In this document: one piece after another, positions 31,521 through 46,500 of the stretch | Layout: the number at the start of each line of letters is the position of its first letter | Position numbering within the stretch: the first letter of the stretch is position 1 | Assembly: GCA_037951105.1 (NCBI GenBank) | Contig: JBAMJV010003005.1 | Span: forward strand, 46,933 to 110,932 | From: Echinarachnius parma | Lineage: Eukaryota; Echinodermata; Echinoidea; Clypeasteroida; Echinarachniidae | DNA length: 64,000 nt | Direction of reading: 5' to 3' | Position numbers and translations under genes: made by a program | Notes under the pieces: model-generated | The model's database searches: none | What the model was told of the DNA's origin: nothing | The model's input: the letters and a program-made list of their open reading frames with translations, nothing else

Positions 31521-34500
31521 GTTAGTTTGACCCGGTCTCGGGTCTCGACAAGAGGGCGACAAGATCGAGTCAAGAGTAAAGAAAAACATTTTCCAAAACT
31601 AAAAGTGATATTTGAGACTTCAGTCATTTAACAATATCATTGCGAAATTCTTCTGAATGATTTGTGATATTATTGTAGAAAAATAACAATTTGTACCTAG
31701 TGAAAAACGTGAAAGTTGATGTCATGTTTTATCCCGATCATTCGCGCAAAGTATCCGAAATCGGATACTATAGTCAAATCGACGTATCCGAAATCGGATA
31801 CTTTTAGTTTGAATACATGCATATCAGCCAGGCCCAGGCCCAGGGTCCCTTGACTCCCCCAACACAACGCTTTCCAATTCAGAGTTTAATGACGGACACA
31901 TTCGATGAATCAAGACCATGTCTGAAAGTAATATAAATATTTTTGAGGGGGGGGGGGGGGGTGTTCCTCAAAATTGTTTGCGGCGGAGGCCAGAGGCAGA
32001 GTCGTCCGAGACGGCGAGAGCGGGATCCGTCAAAAAAAATCGAGTCCGAGAGTCGAGACCACTTTTGTTTTGTCCATCGCCTTGGTTATGCTTGCCTTAG
32101 CCTCACAAATGATCCGATTCCGATTCGGGTTACAAAAATACATGCCTGTACGAGTCAATGACAATGCCAGTTTTATTAATAATCAAATTCATTTGATTTT
32201 GACTTGTAGATGTGGTCTTAACTCTTATTATACTAATTACTAGTCTTACTTAGCCTGGTCCTGGACGGTGAAATCGTGCAGGAATCTTTGATTCTTGCTG
32301 CGCCCTTAAACAAAATTAAGGGTGCCGTGGCTTCGTGCTTTTTGTGTAAAAATTGTTTAACGCGGAGTTGTAAAAAATCCATCGTACAATTTTTTACTTT
32401 CCATAAATAAGGCAAATAAGCTCGTAGTCTATAGACACATCGTAGAGAGCATCGCAAGGGCACTGCAGCACATGCCCAGCACGGACACTGAAGCATTTTC
32501 CCGAATATTGTACGATTTTGCGACTGAATTTGGGGCCACCTAAATTGCACAATATCGTAAGAGTATCTTGCGATGCCAATACTAGTTACAGGTTCTGTAA
32601 CTTAAGGTGTCCGTACAAGCGCTCAGATTGTAAGTATGTGAGACGGTGCGATTCAATTTTGCTTGAACTTCCAAAATCATTGTACGGTCCCCAGCAAATA
32701 TGTGACCGCTACACAAAGTCAAAGATATCGCAGACATTGTATGATATCCCAACTCCACAAAATCGTAGAAAATCTGCCGTAGGTGAAAAAATCGCACAGC
32801 CCCTCTCCCCCCCCCCCCCCCCGGGGGATTTGTGACCTAGGCATTACGTATGATGGTCGAGACCAGATAAAAGAGACTAAAAGGGGGGGGGGGGGTTGCC
32901 ATTGCGGCACATCCAAAACCATCATTCAAGTAGAGACTAAAGTTGTAAAAAATGGCTCAAATTTTGAGAAATATTTAATGATTTATTCTCGATGCCATTG
33001 CCCGTTTGGTGACAGAACTAAAATGTCATATCAATGCCAATGGTATAATTTTGTTTTACTTTATTGTTTTCAGGACTTTGTGTTTCTAGATGAATTCGCA
33101 TTTGGGACGTACAGAGCAAAGCTGGAATATGATATATCGTTTCCAGCTGTAAGTATTATTTTTCTTTTATTTATTTATTTAGCTGTCAAGACTCAATGTC
33201 CAGAATGTTTCACAATAAATAACACTTTTCAAAACATCAAAAACGATGAATGCTGTCATAATTTTGCGCTTAAACTGAAGTGAAATATGTTTAGTAAGTC
33301 TACCAGTTACCGTTTATCTGAAACTCTAATTTTTAAGAATAAAAAAAGCAATACTGAGTGAAATTATTCAATACAAATTATGCAAAATGTTGATCTGTCT
33401 TGAATTACAATTTTTTCTGCCACTGTCCTTAAATTTGCTATGGTTTCTTCAAATTCTTGTTTTTGTTTTTAATTTATGAAATCATGTTAGGACATGAAAT
33501 CAATCAATTACAGTTTATTAACCCAATTTTTGTCCATCCACTTGTTTTCGTTTGTCACAGAGATTTGAGGGATATCAGCTAGTCCTGTTTGATGATACAG
33601 CTGATCAGTGGGGTTCCATCAGACCTCATGAAAAATCCCTGGTTAGTTGACCAGTTTCCTTTTGTAATATTATCATTCCCATACCCAGGGTTCGACGCTC
33701 GCACTGGACCGCTGGCCCAGGGCCAGTGAAATTGCACTTCGGGCCAGCAAAAATGTATAAAAGTAATATTTTGGTGGCCCAATCAGGCAAGCAGATTTTC
33801 AACCCGACATGGAAAACATTAGACAAATCTTCTATTCTTCCACATCATGCTTCATCTATAATCACAGGTTTGATCAGGAAAGAGTGATATTTTGAATATT
33901 AAAAAGTTTACTCATGAAATACAATTTTCGGGCCAGTTAATTTTTCTTTCGGGCCAACAGAAAAAGGGAAGTAATTATTCCACTGGCCCGACTGGGCAAC
34001 TGACAAAAAAGGTAAGTGTAGAGCCCTGCCATACCATACCGTACGGAGCTATGGCTGGGAGCCAGGAGTAGAACTTTGCCACCTACATGTATTCACAGCA
34101 AATAAGCTGTGAGGGATCGTAACTGCAAAATCATATATACCTTCACAGAAGGTAGATTAAGATACCTTCATTCAGGAAATATTAAAATCCTCAATCTCAT
34201 ATTTGAAACAAAATTTTACTATTTCAGCTAATAACAGACAAACTAACATTGCAACATAACGGTCGTGAGGTGTGAGGTCGCATATTACCTTTCTGCCTGA
34301 CAGCGAGTTCAGTAGGCAAGAGGTGTATGTTGGAATTTAGGTTCCGTTCCCCTGCCACTGCACTGTGGTACTAAACAATTTTGGGAAACAACTTGTTAGA
34401 CAAGGCTCTTTTTGCTGAATTTTGGGAAACTTTTACACAATTTTTTTCAATTTGTTTAACATTTTAATAAAGAAACATGAGTTGATCTAGACTATTACCA

Positions 34501-37500
34501 AATGGGTTTAGGGGTGCTTACCACATATTTTCTGCCATCAATTTGACATATTTTTTTCACCATTTACATGTATGTAAGAATTTGTGAGAGAAAAACCTAA
34601 TGCATAGCATGATGTTTTTAATTCTCTTTCCTACTTTCAGAGTTGCTCTAAGAAGGTAGCGAAGATAACGAATCCCGACTTGAAGATTGCCCTGACTGAA
34701 GGAACAAACGGTTGCATGCGGTTCAATGCTACCGATCAGGATGATGGCAATGTGAGTTGGGAAAAAAAGAAGCAGTTTTGAATTGGTCATATTGCACAGC
34801 TTAGGACCGTGTCCAAATTGTCAACAGGCCTGGGTCAATAGAGAGTGCATTTTAAATGTACATGTATGTATGAGACATACAAAAATCAAATCAAATTGAA
34901 ATGGAATAGATCTAGAATTCAAAATGACAATTTTGATTCTCATGCATTGTGTCATTTTGATTTTTGGCATGAAGGAAACTTGATAGTATACAAGATCATT
35001 TGTATGTATGTTAATTCTTGTTTGATATAATGTTTTTTTGTTTATGACGACAACCGCCTTGATACTTGATACTTGAAGAAAATATCTCCGTAAAAGCGCC
35101 ATTCGGTGCTGTCCTGGAGAGGCAGTGCCAGTGAAGTGCGTGGATGTGATGTTCTATTTACAGGTGCTTAGTGCTACTGTGCAGGTGCATTTTCTGTTGG
35201 TTGTGTTTAAAGTGTTCGCAGAGTGTCCTAGGCGCCTCCCACTCTAGGCGCCCAATGTGTTCATATCCGCATTAGATTACATGCTGCGATGATGGTAGAT
35301 TTGTTTCAATCTGCTGTCAATCCAGGAAGCTCCTTGTTTTATCTCACCAACTGATATGATTTTGTATGTTTCAAATCAAATGAACACTGCATGGATATGA
35401 TGGATATGGGACTAAATAATATGTGATGTACATGCAGTGAGAGCAATATTTGTTTGTCCCCTTATTTTGGCTCACGGGGGGGGGGGGGGGGGAGCGATTT
35501 GAAGGGGCAAATCGCCCTTTTCTCCAGTGTATTTTTATCGCTGGTTTCAGATGATTTCTTTGTTAATTCTCGTTTGATACATATATTTTGTTCATGGTTC
35601 CAGTCCACACTGTGTATTCATATCAGCATCAGATAAAATGCAGTAAAGAAACTTTTTAGAGATGTGAAGTTAGTGACATAGTCAGTTTCCAGGTTCATAT
35701 TTAAAATATGTGTGTGCATCACATCATCTGGGGGGTGTTTCACAAAGATCCTAAGTTGATCTTAGCACTAAGATGGTCTTAAATATTATGGAAAGCCATT
35801 AGTGTCTTGGAACAGTTTTATAAAAGTTATGTTGAAATGCATAAAATGTTGATTCAAATCATAAATATTTTCTAATTATCAAAGAGATTTCATGAATTTT
35901 ATGTGAAGATTATAAATCTCTTTGATAATTAGAAAAGATATATGATTTGAATCAACATTTTATGCATTTCAACATAACTTTTATAAAACTGTTTCAAAAC
36001 ACTAATGGCTTTCCATAATATTTAAGATCAACTTAAGATCTTTGTGAAACACCCCCCAGCATCATCCACAGTTTATCCAAGCCTAATTATCCTACCATAC
36101 AGCAGAATATGAAGACTGATTTTTCGTTCTATCGCAGACCGAGACGGTCACTCTAAATGAGCACGTGCTCTCAAGCGAACCCACCAACTGTTGCAGCAAT
36201 TTTAATTTCAACTAGTCCAAACTTGTTAAATGTTTAATGTTCATCTGTTGCCATGGAAATCTAGCACTGGCATCTTCTGTACATGATCCACGGCGCTACT
36301 TCATTCATCCTAGGAACTGTTGGAATTGTTCCTGTTCTTAAATTTGTAAATTTTGTATGAATTATAAGTAATAATAATAAAAAATGTTTGTGTGCCAGTT
36401 CATCCATTGTCATGGAAACCCAGCGACAGAATTTTCTGCACTTGATCGCTACATAGCTACTTTATTCATCGGGCCTAGTGATGGCATCATCTGCAGTCAA
36501 GCAGGTCACCAACTAATTGAATGTCTCTTGTCTCAGCATTTTCATTTTCTACTTATCCATACTTTTGTTTAAATGTCTATACCAGATCATCCATTGTCAC
36601 GGAAAGCTAGCGATGGCATTTTCTGCGCTAGATCCACGTCGCTACTTCATTCATCTGGTCAACTGCGGTCATCGCCCTGGGGTGAGAAGAGGAGTCTGGG
36701 GGGTCAACTTGACCTTGCACATGACCAATGGATGTGGTCAGCTTCATGACTCTGAGTTGTCTTTCGACCAGCGGTGTAAGTATGTTGCGGTTGAATAAGG
36801 GACCTAATAATAAGGTCGACCCAAGCATGGCTGATGGTTGTTTTTTTCTTGGACACAGGGGGGGGTGGGGGGGGGGGGTTAGAAGGGGATTTGAGGCTTA
36901 CAAAAGTATCTGTTTTTGCCCCCAAAGCAATATTTTTTGCAGAATTTTAGGTGTTGTTTTGCCTGAAATCAGGTCTGCAGCCCCCTAACATCTTTGCCTT
37001 ATAGGCCTAAGATGCCTTCTAGTAACATTTTACACAGTCACCACATCTGGAGCAAATTGAAAAAGCACAACTAATGCAGAGTGCCTGAATCAGAAATCCT
37101 GTTGCATAGCTCTGTATTCAACCATTTATACGGTTTTACACAAATTGTTGCAATCATTTTCCCATAATACCAGGTTAAAAAAAAATCGTTTATGCTGTTG
37201 GAATTATATTCTTATCAACCTTTTTTTGCAGATATTTTTAAGACTGACCTTTGCTTCCTGCTTGCTTTCCTGGGAGTACTTATCATTGCAATCTTCAACT
37301 GTGAGTAAACTATGTTGAACTTTTATCACTTTAAATATACCTCCTTTAGACATTCTGGATCTTTCAGAGAAATTGTGTTTGTTTGAACTCTTTGTGAAAT
37401 TACTTTCAATTTGGGTAATTTCCTTTCAGAAAATGTATAGTTTTGATAGGGTAGGGGGTAGGGGGTCTTCCTCAGAAAATAGGGTGCTTACGATTCTGGA

Positions 37501-40500
37501 CCGTCAACACGGTCGACCGTAAAATACGAGTGCGCATCTGTTCTGCGCGTGTATGACGTAATGCCTAATGGTCGACTAATTTTTGGTGAACAGTTTTCCT
37601 GCGATGTATGGTCGGGTCACCTGTCGGTCCACTAACTCACGTTCCAGGGTCGTTAGCGCCCTATTATTTGCTCTCAACTGTAACATTGTCCCGCAGAAGC
37701 CCAAAATGGCATGTAACGCAAAAGGAGGCGACCTCACGACGTATGACCATCTCTGATTCTTTAGCCCTAGGCCACAATCTAGGTATTAGTAAAAACTCCA
37801 GAAGGGGGCTAGTCCTCTGGTAACTCCATGTATTTAACTTTCCCTTCTCCATTCAACAAATGCCAAGTGCCAGCTTGCTAGAAGGGAGAAAGTACCATTT
37901 TAAAATTCTTTGGAATGACTTGGTCAGGGTTAGAAGCCGGGACCCCCATTCTTCGTAAATCTGAGCATGATTCACCTCTAAATGCTCCTATACTAGTAAC
38001 TTTGTTGACATGTGCAAAAAGTGATGAGTGATTGATACAATGTATTATTGTTATCAAGTTAAATGGACATTATATATATATGGCCGAGTAATGAGCAAAA
38101 ATTCAAAGTGATATTCTTTAACTCATTGCACTCACTTTGTACACGGTTTTGACGATCCATTGGATAATTTAACATCTGAACACTTCAATCGTAATTATAT
38201 CTTTTTAACAAAATGGAAATTTGAAAAACCAAAAACTGTCCCATGCTTTTATAGTTAATACGAATACAACAAGGTATGATGGAACCGCTAGAATTCCAAC
38301 TGGATTTTGAGGATTCGGACAATGTTACTAAGTCCCTTTAATGTTTTTCTGGGAGTCATAGCTTTAAAGGGACAGCCCCTCTTTTGCAAGCCAAATTTCA
38401 AAAGTTGCAAGGTTATTGTCTTATATGAAAAAAATTGTCATTTAATAGCATGCCTGAACAAATTAGGGCTTGAAATGTCTTTTTCGTGGAGTTATAGACC
38501 TAAATATAATAAACCATCGTCCAACGGTTAATTGTGCAGTATACGTGTATTCACCCGTCGAGAAAGTTCGCTCACGGATTCCAAGGAGTGCCACAGCGCT
38601 ATGCGTGACCCCTATGTGACCTGCGCTAGCTACGTGACCTGCGCATACATAACAATTGGTAAGCGATTACTAAACAAAATAACCAAACCTCGCTTAAACT
38701 GGCTACATGTAATTATATATTCTTCATTTTTGAGATCTTTTTCCGTGACATACCTTTACAAATGTCGGCTTCACAATACCTTTACAAGAATAAGTACAAT
38801 ATTGTTGTAATATTATGCTAAATCAGTTAAACTCCTTTATTGACCGATATATAGTTTGATGGAGGGACGCATTCGTTTTTCATTCGTAGAATCCAAATTA
38901 CAGGGCTGTTCGATCTGATTTTTTTGTGTGTGTTACATTCATCCCCATCCGTCAACTGGAAACTGTTCAGACGTTTTGTAAAAGAGGAACTGTCCCTTTA
39001 AGGTACAAGTAATCTTGTTTGATCTAATGAATCGAATTCATCATCTTGTTATGAAATCTATATACTATTTTTACAATATCAGACATGCTTTAGAAAGAAG
39101 CTTTTGTCATGCCTGGCCCATGTACTGTTCATTCAACTTCAGCGGGTCACTCACTCCAAGTTTGTGTCATCCTAAATGTCTATTCCAGCAGAGTTAGTGA
39201 CAGTTACAATGCTGTAATTATAAATAGCACAATACATACATTTTTATTAATATGTGTGTTCTTTTTACATGCTCAGACACACACAGAAAGAAGCTCTTAT
39301 CACATCTTACCCATGGACTGTTCAACTACTGTGTGTTGTTCCAAATGACCTGTCTAATGCTGCACTGCATAAATCTGTTCATATTCTCAACCGATGGCCT
39401 TGGTGTGCCATGGATAGAATATGCAGGTATGTAATGTGTGTACATTATTTGATCATTATAATTATAATAATAATGATACTATGATCCTGCATTTATTGCT
39501 ATATCACTCTTTAAAGATATTTTTTGAAGCATCGCACTACACAATAGATTATTACTCTGCAGCCGAGCTGCGTTGCAGGGGCATCAAGCATTTCAAGGAA
39601 TATATTCCTACGGTTGAAGCTCACCAAATGTGGATTTTAGTGCCTTGCTGAAGGACACAGGTCCCAAATCAAAAGATTAAAGCCCCAATTAATATACCAA
39701 GACACTCCCGAATGTTAGTATGTGTATAGCATTTGTCAAGCAACAATGACCCAGATTCACAAAGGAGGTTTGTACAAACCATGGTTTATCCATGGTCTAC
39801 ATCTATGGAGTGCCATTTGTAAACTGATGGAGAAAGAATGTAAACTATTTACTGTTAACAATGTTGATGGTACACATTTACAAAATGCACCAAATAAATG
39901 TTTGTCTTCTCACATGGTAAAATTTGCTGGTTAGCAAGCACTAACAGTCATATCGTTAGAAATTATGAATTGTTTTAATTGTATACGAGCATCACTACAT
40001 AGATGTAGACCATGGATAAACCATGGTTTGTACAAACCTGCTTTGTAAATCCGGGCCATTTACTCTGTTATTGATCATTCATACAACCAACAAATATTTC
40101 TAACTTGAACCATTACCCTTTTCCTAAGTCTACTAAGCATAGCCCCCCACCTAACCCTAACCCTAGCTAGCTTTGACAAGTATGATATAAACATGGTTGT
40201 TTGAACTAGAGAGAAACTGACCAGAAGTATATGGTTGAAAAGTTTTGGACATTATCAAGCATTTTGCGTTAACCACAAATAACCCTCTCATTATCATGAG
40301 TGAAAATGTTATGACTGATACAATAGTCTGAGTTGTCACCGGGGGGTTACATCTAACCCTAATGTTATTTGTGTCCATGTATAATATTACCTCACTATTC
40401 CATCCTTAAAGTGAAACCAGTAAAGTGTCCAACTCCACAAAAATTACTTGGAGCTTCCACATTTCTCTTCTACCGTGTTGTTTGGCTTATGGTAAGAGAA

Positions 40501-43500
40501 AAATAAAATAGGGTTAGATTTTTTTTAATGCCCCTTTAGTATGACAATATCTATCATTGATAATCATTCAGCTCAAGAATAATGAACGGTCATAAACCTC
40601 ATACACGTTATACAGTAATTCGTTGTAAAAGCTGACGCAAATTTCCGCTTTTTTAACCAGGAAAGCAGTGTTCTTTTTCAATGAAACTTTCACACATCAT
40701 TTGGACATATTTTACAATGATTTTGGTATAGGATTGAAGTCTCAAATGTAATTTTGGGCAATATCTGACACTTTACACGTGCACCTTTAATCCATGGACT
40801 AATGAATTGACATCAAATTATGGGATTGAACACCGTGTGTCAGTGAATGGGCTGGAACTCTCCCAAGTGGAGTGGAAAAGGTGCACTAGCTTTTATGTGC
40901 AAGTATGATACATTGAAAAGTGAAATGATGTATTAATCGCATTGGTGAATAACGGAATAGATCCCAATATCAAAATAAATCTCAAAATCATGCTATTTTC
41001 AACTCCAATCATACTTGTTTCATTTTCTCCTTCTTTCTACAGGGGACGTTCTTTACTGTCTGTCGAGTGGCATCTTTGTGACAATTCTCCTGCTCGTGTC
41101 TAAGGGATTTTCAATCACAAGGTACCGTATGAGAATACAGCTGAATATACTAATTTGCAAAAATTGTTCCAGTGGCAAAGTGTGGTCGTATTAATTTGGG
41201 GCGCACACCTTACGTTTTTCTTCTCTGTTTTTGAATAACAAATGTTCCCCCTCATGTTTTTTTTCTTGTTAACCCCCCACCCCCCCACCATATCTATGCC
41301 CATTGAGGGACTTGACCTAAGATGATTTCATGACATATGTCTCAGCAACATGCAGTCTCTCTGTTAGTAAGTCTTCCTTATCCTAAACCTAACCCAGGGC
41401 TCGACACCTAGCACTTGCCAACCTGCCCGGGGCAAGTTAAATTTCATAAATAGTTTAGTTTGGTTTGGTTACCAAATCGAGCAAATAATTTGGTCAATTA
41501 CACAAGTAAGACCCGTATATAGTCAATCTAATTAATCAAGAAGTAGAGCGGGTAAGTAAATTTTCTGTTTGGACAAGTAAAACACAAAAAATGTATGATT
41601 TTACTTGACCAAATGGGCCTGTAAAGAAATCATTTAGTTTGGAGGCTTGCATAACCGTTATATAACCCTTACTATTAGTAAAACAATTACGATTGAGCAA
41701 ATGTTCTCTTAGAGAATTAATAGGTTTTTTTTTATTTTTTTTTTTAAATTCTTTGCAAAAGTAGAATAGGAGTGAGTTGCTTCAAATTAATTGCATATTT
41801 GTTTAATTATTTCATTACTTTATATACACAACTGTTTTTATTCTTTATTTGCAGGGTACGACTCTCTCTACGCAGCATCGTCAAACTGACCTTCTTCGCT
41901 CTACTCTACACTGCTTCATACCTCCTGTTCTACACATACCACAAGATTCTTGCAGATCCTCGAGATAGTGGTCATGTTTTCAGTACTATTATGGCTGCAG
42001 CTGCCTGATGGCCTGTCGAATTTTAGGTAAGCTTACATTACTGATAGAAATATAACGTGAGTCAATATGATAATGATAAAAATAGGTTCGATTTATATAG
42101 CGCCTTATATGATACAATATCAAGATAGTGCTCATGTTTTCAGTACTATTATGGCTGCAGCTGGCCTGATGGCCTGTCGAATTTTAGGTAAGCTTACATT
42201 ACTGATAGAAATATAATGCGAGTCAATATAATAATGATAAAAATAGGTTCGATTTATATAGCGCCTTATATGATACAATATCATCTGTAAGTGCTTTACA
42301 CTAATATATGGGGCCTGATCTTTATCCTAGTTTATTCAACTACAATTTAACAGTGTGAATGTGTTGTTTATTCTGAAAGCAAATTCTTGAGATATGCTGG
42401 TTTTACATTCAACTCTTTCAAAATTGCAATCATGACTTTGTTTTAGAGTGTTGCATGGCTTTTTATTAGCTCACCTGAGCCAAAGGCTCAAGTGAGCTAT
42501 TGTGATCGCTTTTCGTCCGTCGTCCGTCGTCCGTCGTGCGTCGTGCGTCGTCCGTCGTGCGTCGTCCGTCGTCCGTAAACTTTTTACATTTTCATCTTCT
42601 TCTCCAGAACCAATGATCGGATTCCAACCAAACTTGGCAGGAATCATATTTAGGGGTAGAGGAACCAAAGTTGCTAAAATGGTGGGCGTGGCCCCCAGGG
42701 GGGCCCTGGGGGAGGGCACCAAATGTAAAAAATATGTAAATTTTAAACATCTTCTTCTCAAGATCCAGAAGTATGACAGACCTGATATTTCATATTTAGA
42801 TGCCTCTATTGATGAAGAATGAAAGTTGTTCACAAGATTTTTGTGGGTGGTCCCATAAGGGCCCTGTGGGCGTAACAGTTTTTTTGGGGGCCCTACCATA
42901 GGAAATATACATTTTCATCTTCTTCTCCAGAATCAATGATTAGATTCCAACCAAACATGGCAGGAATCATCTTTAGGGGTAGAGGAACCAAAGTTGCTAA
43001 AATGGTGGGCGTGGCCCCCAGGGGGGCCCTGGAGGAGGGCACCAAGTGTAAAAAATATGTAAATTTTAAACATCTTCTTCTCAAGATCCAGAAGTATGAC
43101 AGACCTGATATTTCATATGTAGATGCCTCTATTGATGAAGAATGAAAGTTGTTCACAAGATTTTTGTGGGTGGCCCCACAAGGGCCCTGTGGGCGTAACA
43201 GTTTTTTTTGGGGCCCTACCATAGGAAATATACATTTTCATCTTCTTCTCCAGAACCAATGATTAGATTCCAACCAAACATGGCAGGAATCATCCTTAGG
43301 GGTAGAGGAATCGAAGTTGCTAAAATGGTGGGCGTGGCCCTCAGGGGGGCCCTGGGAGGGCACCAAGTGTAAAAAATATGTTAATTTTAAATATCTTCTT
43401 CTCAAGATCCAGAAGTATGACAGACCTGATATTTCATATTTAGATGCCTCTATTGATGAAGAATGAAAGTTGTTCACAAGATTTTTGTGGGTGGCCCCAT

Positions 43501-46500
43501 AAGGGTCCTGTGGGCGTAACAGTTTTTTGGGGGGTCCTACCATAGGAAATATACATTTTCATCTTCTTCTCCAGAATCAATGATTAGATTCCAACCAAAC
43601 ATGGCAGGAATCATCTTTAGGGGTAGAGGAACCAAAGTTGCTAAAATGGTGGGCGTGGCCCTCAGGGGGGCCCTGGAGGAGGGCACCAAGTGTAAAAAAT
43701 ATGTAAATTTTAAACTTCTTCTTCTCAAGATCCAGAAGTATGACAGACCTGATATTTCATATTTAGATGCCTCTATTGATGAAGAATGAAAGTTGTTCAC
43801 AAGATGTTTTTGGGTGGCCCCATAAGGGCCCTGTGGGGGTAACATTTTTTGGGGGGCCCTACCATAGGAAATATGCATTTTCATCTTCTTCTCAAGAACC
43901 AATGATTGGATTCCAACCAAACTTGACAGGAATCATCCTTAGGGGTAGAGGAACAAAATGTGCTATAATGGTGGGCGTAGCCCCCAGGGGGCCCTGGGGG
44001 AGGGGACTGAGTGTAAAAAATATGTAAATTTTAAAAATCTTCTTCTCAAGATCTAAAAGTATGACAGACCTGATATTTCACATTTAGATGCCTCTATTGA
44101 TGAAGAATGAAAATTGTTCACAAGATTTTTGTGGGTGGCACCATAAGGGACCTGTGGGGTAACAATATTTTTGAGGCCCTACCATAGGAAATATGCATTT
44201 TCATCTTCTTCTCAAGAACCAATGATTGGATTCTAACCAAACTTGACATCCTTAGGGGTAGAGGAACAAAAGTTGCTAAAATGGTGGATGTGACTGCCAA
44301 GGGGGCCCTAGGGGAGGGCACCTAGTGTAAACATATGTACATTTTTAAACATCCTTCTTTTCAAGATACAGAAGTATTAAAGACCTGATATTTGGTTTAT
44401 AGATGCCTCTTTTGAAAAAGAATGAAAGTTCATGACATTTCTTTCGATGGCCCCTGAGGGGTTCTGTGGGGGTAATATGTTGGGAGGGGGGGGGGGGGGG
44501 GACTTCCAAGAGAAATTAACATTTTTGTCTTTTTCTTCCAATTGAATAATTATATGTCAACCAAACTTTGTTGAAATCATTCTTAGTGGTAGGGGTTCCC
44601 AAGTTGTTTAAATGTTACCATTTGGCTTCTAGTGGAGTCTAATTGGAGGGCCCCCAAGGATAAAAAATGTATAAAATTCAAAGATCTTTTTCTCCTTATA
44701 CATACAATGTATATTATTTATGTAGATTTCATCCAAACATGAATATTGACTTTGGTAATAATTACATCTTGCATAAAACTTTACTCATCATTTTGATCGT
44801 TTAGCCACCTTGCACTGATAAATGGCATTAGTATGCCGAGTAGATCCATCCATTATCATATCATGATTGAAGGGATTAGTTCATAGCCAGTGTAAATGAT
44901 ATCTTTTTGATCATTGCTGATCAGTGCAAAGTGTGTCCGGCACCACCAACTGGGAGGTACGATCATTGTTTATGTCACGCACAGCTCATATATTTTGTGC
45001 ATGTCATAAACGGTGCCATCTGTGGTCCACACCTGGGACCTTTTATTTCAACTGAAACCAAAATAACAATTTTACAGCAGTAAAGAAAATTAATGCCTTT
45101 TCTACACATCATTTCCCGCCAATATGCTAATTACCGATATCAGACACTTATTAGACATGCACACATTTTTAACTTTCTCTTTGTTTTGGGATCCTGTTGC
45201 AATCTTTATGACCAATCAAATTTCCCCAGCTATGCAAATGAGAATAAATTGCCCCTTGAACACCTAAACTTTTACATTACATTGCCTGCAGACCAACTAA
45301 CAAGCACCTGGTTATCCTTCTCTTGCTCTCAGCCAATCACCATTCTCCCAAATATGCAAATAAATATGCTAATAGGAAACCCAGACACTTGTTTACATCT
45401 AGGACCATGTTTTGACCCAAATCTTTCTATTTATAGCATGTGTTTTCATGTTTTGATGTTTTCATGCTTGACCTTGTTAGCAGCTTTCATTGCTAGTACC
45501 ATTCACACTGCCCAAATAGTTATGATTATTTAGGTTGCAATTCATTATTTTTTTTGTTATTATTTTTATTTATTTTTGTTCGGGGGGGGGGGGGGGGGGA
45601 GGGGCGGTTTTGTGCGTGAAAATAGTAGTTCGGATTATTTATGAAAATAAGTATGATTCAAATCATCATGTGCAATACACTTTTGGTGTATCTTTTTGCA
45701 AGTGGTGTTTGTGTGTGTGAACAGTGTAAATTGTATCAGTTTTCATATCCAACATGCAAAATGCATGCTTACAGTATCTTCAGCACTCGGTCAATGGATG
45801 GGTGCGGAATAGTTACATGTAGGTCAAAGTTTGGTCCAGTTGCTCATGTGCATTTTGATTTAAAAATCGTACAATCCAGCAGGTTGTGAGGTGTTTTTTT
45901 TGCCTGTGTGAACATGCAAGAAACATACTTTTTTTAATGACCCAGCACAATTAAATGAATTAAATAACCTTACTTACTGGGATAGTTAGAATCAAACTCT
46001 AAAATTAACCAGCCTTTCGGTGGTCTAGTGGTTTCACAGCATTCCATTTGCACACTCAGTTGCATTGTGCTTTTTCGACTGTTAGAGACCAGAGAATAAA
46101 ATGATGCTATTAAATTAACCCATTGGAATTAAATGAATATAAAATATGCAAACAAATAATCATGATTTGAAGCAACATGCAATTGTTACTTTTTAGCATG
46201 TGTGAATGCCCCTATTGTATCATTGATGTTTTCTAGGTCACATTTTGTTTTTGTTTTATTTTCTTTCTGTTATATGCATTTACTACTTATTCAACAATTC
46301 TAGCTTAAATTTTGCACAGAGGTATATACTCCTTTAATTATCTTTAGGGAGGGGATCCAAAGTTGCTAAAATGGTAGATGAAGAATGAAAGTTGTTTGTG
46401 CATTTTGGTGTTCCTTCAAAAGATGATCAAATGATCAAATCATACCGAACCTAGCTGTAATCCCATCAAGGACGAGAGCTATTTTAAGGCACAATTGATC

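Noticed and set aside
42471..44321. Repeated open frames of 67-142 codons on both strands
   Set aside because: They recur with the 322-bp tandem unit and reflect the repeat, with no protein family match visible.
42578..44640. CRISPR array
   Set aside because: Units are long, contiguous and diverging, with no short repeat-spacer layout; the genome is eukaryotic.
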